From the NCBI RefSeq assembly GCF_018199995.1, contig NZ_CP073579.1, positions 1,302,001-1,366,000 on the forward strand: a DNA stretch of 64,000 nt. Direction: 5' to 3'. Made by a program: the position numbers and the translations under genes. Shown here piece after piece: positions 34,255-43,839 of this stretch. The notes below the pieces were generated by a model that saw only the letters and a list, made by a program, of their open reading frames with translations, was not told where the DNA came from and did not search any database. This DNA comes from Photobacterium sp. GJ3. GTDB taxonomy: Bacteria > Pseudomonadota > Gammaproteobacteria > Enterobacterales > Vibrionaceae. The first letter of the stretch is position 1, and each line of letters starts with the position of its first letter.

Positions 34255-36270
34255 ATGTTCAATCATCACACTTTCAATGTGTCGCCCTTGCGACGTTCCG
34301 CCCTTTCGCTTGCCATTGCTTCAACACTGACCCTGCCATTCACCGTTCACGCTGAGGAAGAAAAACAACACCTTGACGAGATGGTGGTCTGGGGAGCAAA
34401 AGTTTCCAGCTCATCGGAATTTATGACCGATGAAGACATTTCCGTCCGTCAGGCGGACCATCTGTCGGATCTGCTGCGGGATATTCCGGGCGTTGATGTC
34501 GGTGGCACCCACTCCGTGAATCAGCGGATCAACATTCGCGGCATCGGTGAAACGGATCTGGACATTCGTCTGGATGGTGCGTCCCAGTATGCCAACATGT
34601 TCCACCACATCGGTAACCTGACGCTGAACCCGGATATTATCAAAGCCGTGGATGTGCAGGTGGGTGCGAACTCCGTTCTGAACGGGGGACTGGGCGGTTC
34701 TGTGATGTTTGAAACCAAATCCGCAAAAGATCTGCTGCGTCCGGGTGAACAGTACGGCATCCGCCTGTTTGCCGGGTATGGCAGCAATGACTTCACTCAG
34801 GGGTCGGTCTCCCTGTACGGTCAGCTCACCGACGCACTGGATGCGCTGCTCTATGCCTACCAGATTGATCGCAACAATTTTAAAGACGGCAATGGTGATG
34901 AAACACTGGGCTACGAAGGCACCGTAGATGACATCATGCTGAAACTCGGCTGGGAGCCAGCAGCCAACCAGCGTTTGCAATTCACCTATGACCGGTACCG
35001 GGATGAAGGCGATTACAATCCACGACCGGACATGTCGACCACGGCCAACAATGGCCTGACACAAGACCAGCTGGCACCGACCAATTATGATCGCGACACA
35101 TTCAGCGCCCGATATCATCTGAATCAGGGCGATGCGCTGGACCTCTCTGTGACTGTTTATCAAAACCGAATCAAACTGACCCGGGATGAGTCTGCGCTCA
35201 CACCCTGGCCGCCGAACCGTCAAAGTGTCAACACCGCTGAAAACATCAATACAGGTACCACGATTCTGGCAGTCTCTGAAGTGAACCTCGGCGGCATGGC
35301 GCACACCCTGAGTTATGGCGGTGAAGGCAACATTCAGGACAGTAAGAACAAATATGGCAGCCAGCCGGGCAATGAAGAAACCCTGACCAGCTGGGCGCTG
35401 TACCTGGAAGATAAGATTCAGGTCACCGATGCGTTCAGGGTGACGCCCGGCGTGCGCTTTGACACCGTGGATCGGGATGCGGTAACCAGCGATCAAACCT
35501 TTGATGACATCAGTTGGGCGCTGGCTGCCGATTATGACGTGACCGACAACCTGACACTCTTCGCCAGCACGCGGTCACTGTTTAAAGCGCCGCCATTGCT
35601 GGAAACCTTCATCAACTATCAGGATATTGCCTATCTGGCTGACGATATCAAAGCCCAAACGGGTCAGAACACACAAGGGGGCTTCCGCTGGCAGTACAAT
35701 CAGGGACTGAGCAGTTATGGTTCGACGATCACTGTCTTCAAAACACAGCTGGATGATTATCTGGCCAGTGAATACAGTGCCGGCCAATACGTCTTCTTTA
35801 ACAATGGTGATGCCGAAATCGAAGGATTTGAAGCCAGTTTCTTCTATGGCTACGATGCATTGACAGCGAAGCTGTCTTATTCGAAATCTGACAATGAAAA
35901 CACCACCAACCATGCGCCGATTCTTGCGGCAAATGGCCGCAGCAGCGATGTCGGCGACAGCATTGGCCTGACGCTGGATTACAGCCTGTACGATTTCGAC
36001 CTGTACCTGGGTTACCGCGGGCAGTTTGTGCTGGAAGAGGATAACGTCCTGCCAGGCACACCCGTCAAAGACAGCTATGATGTGCACAATATTTACGCGC
36101 AGTGGGCGCCGCGTCAGATCGATGGTTTCGTCCTGACATTCGGCGTAGATAACCTGCTTGATGAGGCTTATGTCTCGCACGCATCCCGTTCCGGCACAGC
36201 ACGTGGGCTCGATACAGCAGATCTGGAGCCGGGCCGTAACATCAAGCTATCGGCATCCTACCAATTCTGA
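34255..36270 (+). CDS. TonB-dependent outer-membrane receptor
   Basis: A 671-residue receptor with an extended signal peptide ending VHA near residue 33. A TonB box (EMVVWG) follows near residue 42, then a plug domain (DIPGVDVGG, NIRGIGETDLDIRLDG) at about 55-175. A 22-stranded barrel ends in a terminal aromatic residue (SYQF). The VDNLLDEAY segment near the C-terminus is typical. It imports a siderophore or haem complex; the ligand cannot be read. Preceded by a Fur-like box and divergent from an AraC regulator. Confidence 0.88.
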   Translation: MFNHHTFNVSPLRRSALSLAIASTLTLPFTVHAEEEKQHLDEMVVWGAKVSSSSEFMTDEDISVRQADHLSDLLRDIPGVDVGGTHSVNQRINIRGIGETDLDIRLDGASQYANMFHHIGNLTLNPDIIKAVDVQVGANSVLNGGLGGSVMFETKSAKDLLRPGEQYGIRLFAGYGSNDFTQGSVSLYGQLTDALDALLYAYQIDRNNFKDGNGDETLGYEGTVDDIMLKLGWEPAANQRLQFTYDRYRDEGDYNPRPDMSTTANNGLTQDQLAPTNYDRDTFSARYHLNQGDALDLSVTVYQNRIKLTRDESALTPWPPNRQSVNTAENINTGTTILAVSEVNLGGMAHTLSYGGEGNIQDSKNKYGSQPGNEETLTSWALYLEDKIQVTDAFRVTPGVRFDTVDRDAVTSDQTFDDISWALAADYDVTDNLTLFASTRSLFKAPPLLETFINYQDIAYLADDIKAQTGQNTQGGFRWQYNQGLSSYGSTITVFKTQLDDYLASEYSAGQYVFFNNGDAEIEGFEASFFYGYDALTAKLSYSKSDNENTTNHAPILAANGRSSDVGDSIGLTLDYSLYDFDLYLGYRGQFVLEEDNVLPGTPVKDSYDVHNIYAQWAPRQIDGFVLTFGVDNLLDEAYVSHASRSGTARGLDTADLEPGRNIKLSASYQF

Positions 36271-36322
36271 TTGGCAACTGAAGAAACATCCCAAAATTAT
36301 TCACTGCCAAATATCGACCAAG

Positions 36323-36348
36323 CCGCCTGAGTGAAGGGCGGTTTTTTT
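36323..36348 (+). terminator. Terminator of the TonB receptor gene
   Basis: Stem CCGCC/GGCGG with a loop of about nine bases, followed by seven Ts. It lies about 50 bp after the receptor stop. Confidence 0.75.
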
Positions 36349-36355
36349 ATTGTAA

Positions 36356-36380
36356 AAAAGCCGCTGTTTCGCAGCGGCTT
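36356..36380 (-). terminator. Terminator of the LTA-synthase-like gene
   Basis: AAGCCGCTG and CAGCGGCTT arms flank a five-base loop. On the minus strand it is followed by a run of six Ts, and it lies 16 bp after the stop of the gene at 36396. Confidence 0.75.
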
Positions 36381-36395
36381 TGATTCAGGAATAAG

Positions 36396-38363
36396 TTAGT
36401 CCGCATTGGCAAGCTGATGTTCGCTCGCATCCGGCAATTTATACCGCCCTTCCCGGTAGAGTTTGCCCCCCAGCAAGGCATGCGCTAAAGCACGCTTAGA
36501 TTCAAGTTCGCTCACCTCGGTGACGCTTAATTGTCTCGAATCAAAATCATACTGATAACCCATCGGGGCTTTGCCCGGCTGCAGCACCACCAGCTTGTCA
36601 CGGGTCAGATAACCGAAGTTCTTATCAAACTGCATCATGGCCCGCTGGAACTCAGGCGCAAGCGGTTTGGTCAGGTCATGGCCAATCATCGGCGAAGTAT
36701 TGTCCGCACCGATCAGTGACAACAGCGTCGGTGCCATATCAATATTACTGGCCAGACGGTCATCCTGACGCGGCTGAATGTCGCTGCCCAGAATCAGCGC
36801 CGGAATATGAAAACGATCGACGGGGACAGGCACGTTGCCTTCTGCACGGGCATCATGATCAGCGATCACAATGAAAACCGTATCTTTCCAGTAATCCGAT
36901 TGCTTGGCTTTGGCAAAGAACTCACCCAAAGCTTTGTCTGAATATTTCACCGCATTATTTCGGGTATGTTCAGGTTGCTCATAGAGTTCAATCTCACCAT
37001 CCGGGAACTCATAGGGTGAGTGGTTACTACTGGTAAAGACCAGGCTGAAAAAAGGCTGACCCGATTGATGCAGTTTGGTGAATTGCAGATCTGCCATGGT
37101 GTACAGATCCTGATCCGATGCACCCCAGGAGCCGACAAACTTCGGATTCACAAAGTCCGGCAGGTCAACAATTACCTCAAACCCATTACCGAGGAAGAAA
37201 GACTTCATGTTATCGAAGTGACTTTCACCACCATAAATGAACTGCGTATGGTAACCCTGTCGCGCCAGCAGATCTGCGATGGTATAAAAGCCGGTCTGGC
37301 TCTTACTCAGCTTCACCACCGCGCGGGAAGGTGTCGGCGTAAACCCGGTTGTCATCGCCTCAATCCCGCGCACTGAACGCGTGCCTGTAGCGTACACCTG
37401 GGTAAAGTTCCAGCCTTCCTGCATCAGCTGATCCAGATTTGGCGTCAGCGGTAAGCCACCCAGCCCACCGACAAAACGTGCACCAAGGCTTTCCTGCAGC
37501 AAAATGACCAGATTCTTCTTCCCGGAAAACGTCGGCGAAATCGTATTCAGCGTCGGAATCTCATCTGAAATAAACTCTGCCTCACGACCTGAAGCCTGGC
37601 GCACCGTCTGAATAATTTCTTCCAGCGGCATCTGACCATAAAATTCTTCGGCATTTTTTTCTGATGCCATATTCTTGGCTGCAAAAATCACCGAATATGC
37701 GGAGTTCAGCGTGAGATCATTGAGCAGCGGATCGGTTGAAAACGCCACCATCGCCGGGTTCAGCGGCCGGTGCTGAAACGTTGAGCGCGCGCCCATCACA
37801 CCCAGAGCAACAACTGCCAATGCCAGAACCGGCCGCCAGTACCACTTCGGTGCCGTCAGATCACGCACCGCATAGCCGCTCAGTTTCCAACCCAGTACCA
37901 GCGTCAGCAATGTTCCCAGCAATCCCAGCGCAAGTTCAGCTTTGTAGCCGACCCAAAGCATACTGAACACTTCTTTCGGGTAAACAAGATATTCGATGAA
38001 CAATCGGTTTGGACGCAGATTATATTCTGTAATAAAAGTCGGGGTCGCCAGTTCCATATACACCAGAACCCACAGCCCAGCGACAAGCCAGATTCTGAAA
38101 ACAAATAACCAGCATCGGCCCAGAACGCCTGTGACCGGCATCAGCGCAAGAAGCAATGAGGGCAGAATCAGCAACCAGCACAGTGTTGAAATATCAATCC
38201 GGACGCCCTGAGCGAGGATCATCAACCAATCCTGCCAACCCGTAATATGATCGGCCTGCCAGATTGTCAGCAACAATCGGGACAGGCTCAGTAAACATAA
38301 AGCAAGAAGAGAAAACAGGATGACAGGAAACATCACCCCGGTGACACGTTTGAGCGTTTGCAT
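36396..38363 (-). CDS. LTA-synthase-family phosphoglycerol transferase / sulfatase-fold protein
   Basis: 655 residues. Five N-terminal membrane helices (about 1-215) precede a periplasmic alkaline-phosphatase/sulfatase-fold domain (about 275-560). The nucleophile threonine region reads YATGTRSVRG, and metal ligands are in VILLQESLG, GASDQDLY and IVIADHDAR. Such proteins move phosphoglycerol (or phosphoethanolamine) head groups from membrane lipids to glycans or lipid A, releasing diacylglycerol. The dgkA gene lies directly upstream in the same direction, matching a need to recycle diacylglycerol. Substrate inferred. Confidence 0.83.
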   Translation of the reverse strand: MQTLKRVTGVMFPVILFSLLALCLLSLSRLLLTIWQADHITGWQDWLMILAQGVRIDISTLCWLLILPSLLLALMPVTGVLGRCWLFVFRIWLVAGLWVLVYMELATPTFITEYNLRPNRLFIEYLVYPKEVFSMLWVGYKAELALGLLGTLLTLVLGWKLSGYAVRDLTAPKWYWRPVLALAVVALGVMGARSTFQHRPLNPAMVAFSTDPLLNDLTLNSAYSVIFAAKNMASEKNAEEFYGQMPLEEIIQTVRQASGREAEFISDEIPTLNTISPTFSGKKNLVILLQESLGARFVGGLGGLPLTPNLDQLMQEGWNFTQVYATGTRSVRGIEAMTTGFTPTPSRAVVKLSKSQTGFYTIADLLARQGYHTQFIYGGESHFDNMKSFFLGNGFEVIVDLPDFVNPKFVGSWGASDQDLYTMADLQFTKLHQSGQPFFSLVFTSSNHSPYEFPDGEIELYEQPEHTRNNAVKYSDKALGEFFAKAKQSDYWKDTVFIVIADHDARAEGNVPVPVDRFHIPALILGSDIQPRQDDRLASNIDMAPTLLSLIGADNTSPMIGHDLTKPLAPEFQRAMMQFDKNFGYLTRDKLVVLQPGKAPMGYQYDFDSRQLSVTEVSELESKRALAHALLGGKLYREGRYKLPDASEHQLANAD

Positions 38364-38403
38364 GACACAACATCCGAATCAATGGCATCCGGATTTCGAC
38401 GGA

Positions 38404-38772
38404 TTACCAGAACAGCTTCAAGATGATCGCCAGCCAGATCCCGCCTGTCAGCATCAGAGCAACGAAAACGGCTGCAGACCCGATGTCTTTCGCCCGTCCG
38501 CTCAGCTCATGAAATTCGTTACCAATCCGGTCAACGACTGCTTCAATGGCAGAATTCAGCAATTCAACAATCACCACCAGGAACAGACTGGCTATAAGCA
38601 AAATATGCTCTACAAAGCTCACGGGCAGAAAAAATGAAACCGCCGTTAGCACGACGAGTAAGACAATTTCCTGACGAATGGCGGCCTCGTGTTGCCAAGC
38701 AGCTTTCAGACCTTGCATTGAATAGCCGGCGGCTTTCACGATGCGTACCACCCCAGTGTTACCAGGCTTCAT
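38404..38772 (-). CDS. dgkA: Diacylglycerol kinase
   Basis: 122 residues, a trimeric inner-membrane enzyme with three membrane helices. The catalytic and metal-binding glutamates are in VVIVELLNSAIEAVVDR, near residue 70. It phosphorylates diacylglycerol to phosphatidic acid. The start at 38772 is favoured by AAGGAAC upstream. It lies 41 bp before the LTA-synthase-like gene, probably one operon. Confidence 0.92.
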   Translation of the reverse strand: MKPGNTGVVRIVKAAGYSMQGLKAAWQHEAAIRQEIVLLVVLTAVSFFLPVSFVEHILLIASLFLVVIVELLNSAIEAVVDRIGNEFHELSGRAKDIGSAAVFVALMLTGGIWLAIILKLFW

Positions 38773-39002
38773 AATGTTCCTTTTCATCTAAAGTCGGACA
38801 AATTAGTAAATTTTTGCTGTGAGGAAAGCAATTTCTCGCTTAGATTTGAGTTTGCTCCAATCCTGACGGTCATCATCTTGTCATAATGTGATTTTCTCTC
38901 AAACCCACCCGCCACAGTCAGTCCGGCTTCACCATTGCCGTACTCTGCCTGTGAATTCTTAAGATTCCCTGAAGAGACCATTTTTCTTGGACTTTCAATC
39001 AT

Positions 39003-39452
39003 TCAGATGGGCAGCTGCTGACCTGTTTTCACCGTGCGGATCGCTAAATTCGTATGGATATCTTTCACCATAGTCAGCCGTTGCAGCTGTCGGATAAAAG
39101 ATTCGTAATGCGGTAAATCTCTGGCGACAACCTCCAGTAAGTAGTCATGCGCCCCGGAAATGACATGCGCGCTGATCACTTCAGGCATTTCTGTCATCAC
39201 CTGTTCAAAGGCATCGATGGGCTGATCTCTGTGATTGTTCAGGCTGACATTCACAAAAAAAGTCATCATCAGCCCCAGCTTTTGCCGATCAAGTGAGGCC
39301 TGATAACCGGCTATAATGCCATCATTTTCCAGCTTCTTAATACGTCGGGCGCACGGAGACACTGACAAACCGACTTTATCGGCAATCTCTGCCGTGCTCT
39401 GACGGGCATCGCGCTGAATTTCGACCAATATTTGTTTGTCTTTTTTATCCAT
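39003..39452 (-). CDS. Lrp/AsnC-family regulator
   Basis: About 149 residues. An N-terminal helix-turn-helix (STAEIADKVGLSVSPCARRIKK over residues 18-40) is followed by an amino-acid-binding RAM/AsnC domain. Divergent from a DMT-family exporter, so it likely regulates that gene in response to an amino acid. I prefer the start MDKKDKQ (39452); the frame opens at 39473. Confidence 0.86.
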   Translation of the reverse strand: MDKKDKQILVEIQRDARQSTAEIADKVGLSVSPCARRIKKLENDGIIAGYQASLDRQKLGLMMTFFVNVSLNNHRDQPIDAFEQVMTEMPEVISAHVISGAHDYLLEVVARDLPHYESFIRQLQRLTMVKDIHTNLAIRTVKTGQQLPI

Positions 39453-39643
39453 CCTGCCTGCTTCCCTGTCCACCGCCCCGGTTTCATCAGAAACGTTTCA
39501 GGCGTGTATCAATCAAATGATGCATCTTTTGCGGAATTATTGGTAAAAATAACCAAGATGACAATGAATTGAAGTCATCTTTGCCAACATTTATCACGCT
39601 ATTTTCCCGATACTTTTGCTATCTCATTTCAAGGACACTTCAG

Positions 39644-40567
39644 ATGCAAAAGTCTGCCTCCACTCTGCTGACCGGATTGTCAGCCATGCTGGTCACCCTG
39701 TTGATCTGGTCAAGCTTCTTTCTGTCGTTACGCGCAGCCAGCCACTCCAGCCTGACCACCGCCGACATCGCTTTGCTGCGATTTGTGCCAGCCGCCCTGC
39801 TCTTCGGCTGGTGCTGCAGAAGCAGATTCCGCGCAATATTCGCAACGCCCAAACGTTATCTGGCCCTGATTGCCTGGGGAGCAGGGTTACCTTACTTTCT
39901 GATTGCCGGATGGGGATTGCAGGCAGTCCCGGTCGCAGACGGCGCGTCTTTGATTCCGGGCATCTTGCCGCTTTTCGTTTCGGGGATTGCGGCGTTTTGC
40001 TATCGGGAATCGATCTCTGCTGCCCGCCGGTTGGGGTTGTGCCTGATCGCGGTTGGCGTTGCCTGCTTTGTGTATAAGTCGCTGATCAACGGCCAGCCAA
40101 ACCTGTTGAAAGGGTACAGTATTCTGCTGTTTGCCAGCCTGAGCTGGGCCTGGTACACCATCGCGATGCGGGTTTCCGGATTAACGGCGATGGAAGGTGC
40201 TGCGGTGATTGCAATCTCAGGCTGTCTATTGTTGGGTCTCGGTGCCTTGAGCGGCACGATCACCTTCAACCTGACATCGGCTGGTTCTCAGGAGATTCTG
40301 TATCATTTTCTGGTCCAGGGAATCGGAGTCGGAATGGTGTCCAGCCTGTGCTATGCCATGGCAATTTCCAGGCTGGGTGCAGAAGTCAGCGCAGCGTTGG
40401 GCGCATTCACCCCCGTTCTGGCTGCTGCTCTGGCTTTCCCCTTCTTTTCTGAGCCCCTGAGCAGTCAGACTTTACTGGCGATGGCCTTTGTCGTTTGCGG
40501 CGCGATCACAGCCAGCGAAGTCTTGCCGCTCCGGTTGAACAAATCACTGAAAAAAGCCTTCCGGTAG
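39644..40567 (+). CDS. EamA/DMT-family exporter
   Basis: About 307 residues with ten membrane helices arranged as two EamA repeats. The start MQKSASTLL at 39644 has AAGGA upstream; the frame opens earlier at 39569. Members export amino acids or similar metabolites. Pairing with a divergent Lrp-type regulator supports an amino-acid substrate (inferred). Confidence 0.84.
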   Translation: MQKSASTLLTGLSAMLVTLLIWSSFFLSLRAASHSSLTTADIALLRFVPAALLFGWCCRSRFRAIFATPKRYLALIAWGAGLPYFLIAGWGLQAVPVADGASLIPGILPLFVSGIAAFCYRESISAARRLGLCLIAVGVACFVYKSLINGQPNLLKGYSILLFASLSWAWYTIAMRVSGLTAMEGAAVIAISGCLLLGLGALSGTITFNLTSAGSQEILYHFLVQGIGVGMVSSLCYAMAISRLGAEVSAALGAFTPVLAAALAFPFFSEPLSSQTLLAMAFVVCGAITASEVLPLRLNKSLKKAFR

Positions 40568-40575
40568 GCACCGAT

Positions 40576-40782
40576 TCAGGCCATCCCCATCAGTCGCTTG
40601 TAGGTCTCAACCGACTGATGGTAAAAATCTCGTTCGTCATCGTCGGCGATATTTTCCGCTTCTTTCAGAAATATCTCAGGGCCGGCCTTGCCGTTTTTCA
40701 GTTGCCAGACGGCATAGGCGGCCTGCTTATCCAGCTCGACACGGTTCTTTTCGGAATCAGACAATAAAGACAGGTTATGCAT
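40576..40782 (-). CDS. Small conserved Vibrionaceae protein (DUF3283-like)
   Basis: 68 residues, soluble, rich in charged residues (LSDSEKNRVELDKQAAYAVWQLKNGKA split over two helices). I recall this as the DUF3283 family of vibrios, function unknown. Convergent with the DMT exporter, eight bases apart. Confidence 0.65.
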   Translation of the reverse strand: MHNLSLLSDSEKNRVELDKQAAYAVWQLKNGKAGPEIFLKEAENIADDDERDFYHQSVETYKRLMGMA

Positions 40783-40866
40783 GCTTCGCTCATCTCTGGG
40801 ATCACTCGGGCGACATAGTAACGAATTCGTCGTGAAAGTGAAGCCCGAGGTCCGGACGCAGCACCA

Positions 40867-41076
40867 TCAGAACCCGATGTGATTCGAGACAATCCAGGTA
40901 AACACCACCACAACCACGGTAATCAGTGCAACACTGAGTACAGGATTTAATGTCCGCTGGCTGGGGTAGCGAATGGCATCGATCACCGACGGTTCATCAG
41001 ACTGTCCGGCCGGACCTTGAGCCTGTTTCAATTGCACCAGTCCCTCTTCAATACAGTCATCCTCGCCATCAATCAC
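40867..41076 (-). CDS. Small single-pass membrane protein
   Basis: 69 residues: an acidic N-terminal cytoplasmic part and one C-terminal membrane helix (about 47-66, VALITVVVVVFTWIV). Tail-anchored in appearance. Family not recognised. It follows the gene at 41106 by 29 bp in the same direction, likely co-transcribed. Confidence 0.55.
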   Translation of the reverse strand: MIDGEDDCIEEGLVQLKQAQGPAGQSDEPSVIDAIRYPSQRTLNPVLSVALITVVVVVFTWIVSNHIGF

Positions 41077-41105
41077 TTGTGCATCCAGCCATCGCTGGCG
41101 ATCGA

Positions 41106-41510
41106 CTAAGCGATCCGCCGGAACACTTCTGGGGGGCCAAATTGACCGGTCCGGGGCTCAATCACGCTGATCACCATCAGCTGTTTCGACGCTCCCCAGA
41201 CCCAGCAAGGCAGATAGCTACCCTGAATATCGACCCGACACGGGTAGGGATAGTTTTCATCACTGAGCAGTTGAACAACCGGCAGCTCCGTTTGCGGCAA
41301 TGCAAGGAAAGCCTGCTCCAGCCAAGGCTGAATTGCATGGCGAAAGGTATTTTGACGCAGGGGCAAAAGTCGCGACAGTCCGCGCAAAATATAAGCCCGG
41401 AAATCAGTGCGTATCGCTTGTTCCTGACAGAAGTCCTCAACGGCCCGTGTTTCCCGCAGCGCAAGAAACACAGCCCGGCAGGTTTTCTGATAATGTTCAA
41501 AATTCGTCAT
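41106..41510 (-). CDS. Hypothetical protein, 134 aa
   Basis: A soluble 134-residue protein starting MTNFEHYQKTCRAVF, with two cysteines and several tryptophans, no signal peptide. I recognise no domain. Probably in one unit with the small membrane protein downstream. Confidence 0.55.
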   Translation of the reverse strand: MTNFEHYQKTCRAVFLALRETRAVEDFCQEQAIRTDFRAYILRGLSRLLPLRQNTFRHAIQPWLEQAFLALPQTELPVVQLLSDENYPYPCRVDIQGSYLPCWVWGASKQLMVISVIEPRTGQFGPPEVFRRIA

Positions 41511-41617
41511 ATACGCCTCCGCAGCAAAGCCCCACTATTTGATGATTGTAACCAAGATGTGCCAGGCCGTTGTTGATCTCGCTGCGGTTGACAGTCAACG
41601 CTGTTCGTCAGGTCGCC

Positions 41618-42133
41618 TCAAAGACCAAATCCGACACTCAGCAAGATCGCATTGTTATCGACGTCGCCCATATCGCGGTATTCATAGCCAAGCGTCACAT
41701 CCAGCAACGGAATAATACCCAATACAAACCCCGCACCACCGGCGAATCCCCAACCATCATCTTTGAATGTCGTCCCGGCAAATTTACGATCCACGTCGTA
41801 ATAGTTTCCACCCGCTCTGGCATAAATACTGCCAATCAGTAACGGAATATCAGCCTGAAGTGTCAACGGAATGGTCGTGTAATCAATGTCATTTTTTGCC
41901 GCAGATAAATCTGAATCCACTTCTGCACTGCCGATTGCCAGCCCTGCATTGGCACTCAAAATAGACGTCAGCTGGTAATTTAAATTCACGCCATATTCAT
42001 AGCCGTAGTCTGAATTTCCATCATACTCAAGCCGGGATGCACCGGCATGGACACCAGCAGATAACCCCAGAATTTCAGCACTGGCAGGTAAACTCAGCAT
42101 CGTGAGTGCCACTGACATCATTACTTTTTTCAT
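41618..42133 (-). CDS. Outer-membrane beta-barrel protein
   Basis: 171 residues with a signal peptide (cleavage after ASA at about residue 19) and alternating beta-strand pattern typical of a small OmpA/OmpW-like eight-stranded barrel, rich in Gly and Tyr. The last residues are VGFGL. YfaZ-like small porins are a possible group. Function unknown. Confidence 0.72.
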   Translation of the reverse strand: MKKVMMSVALTMLSLPASAEILGLSAGVHAGASRLEYDGNSDYGYEYGVNLNYQLTSILSANAGLAIGSAEVDSDLSAAKNDIDYTTIPLTLQADIPLLIGSIYARAGGNYYDVDRKFAGTTFKDDGWGFAGGAGFVLGIIPLLDVTLGYEYRDMGDVDNNAILLSVGFGL

Positions 42134-42678
42134 GGTTACGATCCTTCGAAGAAAAAATTATCACAAACTAAAGCCATCTATTCCGTATAAAGCTTTAGTC
42201 CAAAACCACGCAATCGCCAACTAATTCACCGAAAAAACAAACAGATACTTCTGTTTTTTTCATCCCGGTCACATTCAGACCCCCCCAGCAAATGAAAACG
42301 ATTACATCACGTTCTGTTTCTACCATGGCATTTTTTTCATTGATCCACGTTCTCAAATGCTGAAATTTTGTATAAAAATGCAATAAACCTATGATTTGAT
42401 ACTTTTTTGGCATGGATACAAACCTTGTTGAATAAGCAGCGTTCTGATGAAAAAGCAAACGATTCACCTCAAGCTTTCAACACATTTGGTAAGTTAATCT
42501 GGAATATCATCCAAACAATCAATAAAATGTGATCAATTTCAAAAGTTCTCTGAGGGGTCTTCCCTAGACTGGCCCTCTGATTCAGCGACAGCCTTTTGGC
42601 TTTTTCGTTTCTGCCACCGCTGCGTTGATTTTTTTCAGATGAGAAGTGCCACAGAGTACGACACAGAGGGTAAAACAC
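42134..42678. other. 545-bp divergent intergenic region
   Basis: No convincing gene; two minus-strand frames (42195-42467, 42469-42678) look like chance. It should carry promoters for the outer-membrane barrel (minus) and xapX-deoD (plus). A CRP-like site is listed separately. A C-rich patch (CCCCCCC at about 42280-42286) is also present. Confidence 0.5.
42528..42543. promoter_or_regulatory. CRP-like site upstream of xapX-deoD
   Basis: TGTGATCAATTTCAAA matches the TGTGA-N6-TCACA consensus with a perfect left half and a weaker right half. Nucleoside genes are commonly under CRP/CytR, so the position is meaningful. Inferred. Confidence 0.4.
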
Positions 42679-42849
42679 ATGAGCGAAATTCTGCTTGCAA
42701 CAGTCGCAGGATTAATTGTTGGCCTGTTCTTCAGCGCCGTGAAACTGCCACTGCCTGCACCACCGGTACTGCCGGGGATTATGGGTATTGTTGGTGTGTA
42801 CCTCGGTGGCATTGCCTATCAGGCCGTGGTTGAACGTTTCTTTTCATAA
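42679..42849 (+). CDS. XapX-domain membrane protein
   Basis: 56 residues with two membrane helices, starting MSEILLATVAGLIVG and containing the PAPPVLPGIMGIVG signature of the XapX family. GAGGG lies upstream. XapX proteins are small membrane proteins of unknown role, often beside nucleoside genes. deoD follows 30 bp downstream, so they form an operon. Confidence 0.8.
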   Translation: MSEILLATVAGLIVGLFFSAVKLPLPAPPVLPGIMGIVGVYLGGIAYQAVVERFFS

Positions 42850-42879
42850 TTTTTTCAAATAACTTGTCAGGAGTCCGCT

Positions 42880-43590
42880 ATGGCAACCCCGCATATCAAT
42901 GCTGAATTTGGTGATTTCGCAGAAACTGTCCTGATGCCAGGTGATCCGCTGCGCGCGAAACTGATCGCCGAAACTTACCTGGAAGACGTCAAAGAAGTGT
43001 GTAATGTCCGGAATATGTTCGGTTACACCGGCACCTACAAAGGCCAGAAGCTCTCTGTCATGGGTCATGGTATGGGCATCCCGTCCTGCTCCATTTATGT
43101 GCATGAGCTGATCAAAGATTTCGGCGTCAAAAACATCATCCGTATCGGTAGCTGCGGTACGGTCAGCGATGACATCAAACTGATGGATATCGTGATTGCC
43201 ATGGGCGCGTCAACCGATTCTAAAGTGAACCGTATCCGCTTCAACAACCACGATTTTGCGGCGATTGCAGATTATCACCTGCTGGAAACCGCTGTGAATG
43301 AAGCTCGTGAGCAAAATGTGCCCGTTCGTGTCGGTAACGTTTTCTCTGCAGACCTGTTCTACAGCCCTGAAGCTGATCTGTTCGACAAAATGAACAAGCT
43401 GAACATTCTGGGTGTGGATATGGAAGCTGCCGGTATTTACGGCGTTGCAGCTGAACTGGGTGCGAAAGCACTGACCATGCTGACAGTTTCTGACCACATT
43501 ACCCGTGGCGAGCACTTGAGCTCTGAAGATCGTCAGAAGTCTTTCCATGCCATGATGCAGGTTGCACTGGAAACAGCCATCAAAATCTGA
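42880..43590 (+). CDS. deoD: Purine-nucleoside phosphorylase
   Basis: 236 residues of the hexameric PNP family. The N-terminal MATPHINAEFGDFAETVLMPGDP with its phosphate-binding loop, the GSCGTV segment, EAAGIYGVAA and the SDH segment with the catalytic aspartate are all visible. It cleaves purine (deoxy)nucleosides with phosphate. CAGGAG is a good ribosome site. A terminator follows at 43738. Confidence 0.94.
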   Translation: MATPHINAEFGDFAETVLMPGDPLRAKLIAETYLEDVKEVCNVRNMFGYTGTYKGQKLSVMGHGMGIPSCSIYVHELIKDFGVKNIIRIGSCGTVSDDIKLMDIVIAMGASTDSKVNRIRFNNHDFAAIADYHLLETAVNEAREQNVPVRVGNVFSADLFYSPEADLFDKMNKLNILGVDMEAAGIYGVAAELGAKALTMLTVSDHITRGEHLSSEDRQKSFHAMMQVALETAIKI

Positions 43591-43737
43591 TGCGTTGATT
43601 TCGAAGGAATTAGTCAGTTCAAACCTCAGACGAACATGCCGCAGCTCAACATTCTGTAATATGTGGCGTCTTACACAATTTGAAGCGGGTTAAACCGGGC
43701 GGCAATCGTGAAGTCTGACCGTTTGAGCGTACTAATG

Positions 43738-43780
43738 GGTGCTGGATCATCATAAGCAGTTATGATTCGGCACCTTTTTT
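43738..43780 (+). terminator. Terminator downstream of deoD
   Basis: A long imperfect stem (GGTGC.G.ATCA..TAA with its complement, one bulge) and a GCAG loop followed by six Ts. It lies 150 bp after the stop; the sequence between holds no gene. Confidence 0.65.
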
Positions 43781-43839
43781 CGATCAGGTTCTGAGATCGC
43801 TTCACCTGATACGTGAACCGGTTCTGAAGGAGAAGCAGC

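Noticed and set aside
38784..39002. 72-codon frame between dgkA and the Lrp gene
   Set aside because: No ribosome site, low-complexity unlike any family I know; the stretch more likely holds the dgkA promoter.
42195..42678. Two minus-strand frames between the outer-membrane barrel and xapX
   Set aside because: No ribosome sites or protein-like composition; they overlap the expected promoter and CRP-like site of xapX-deoD.
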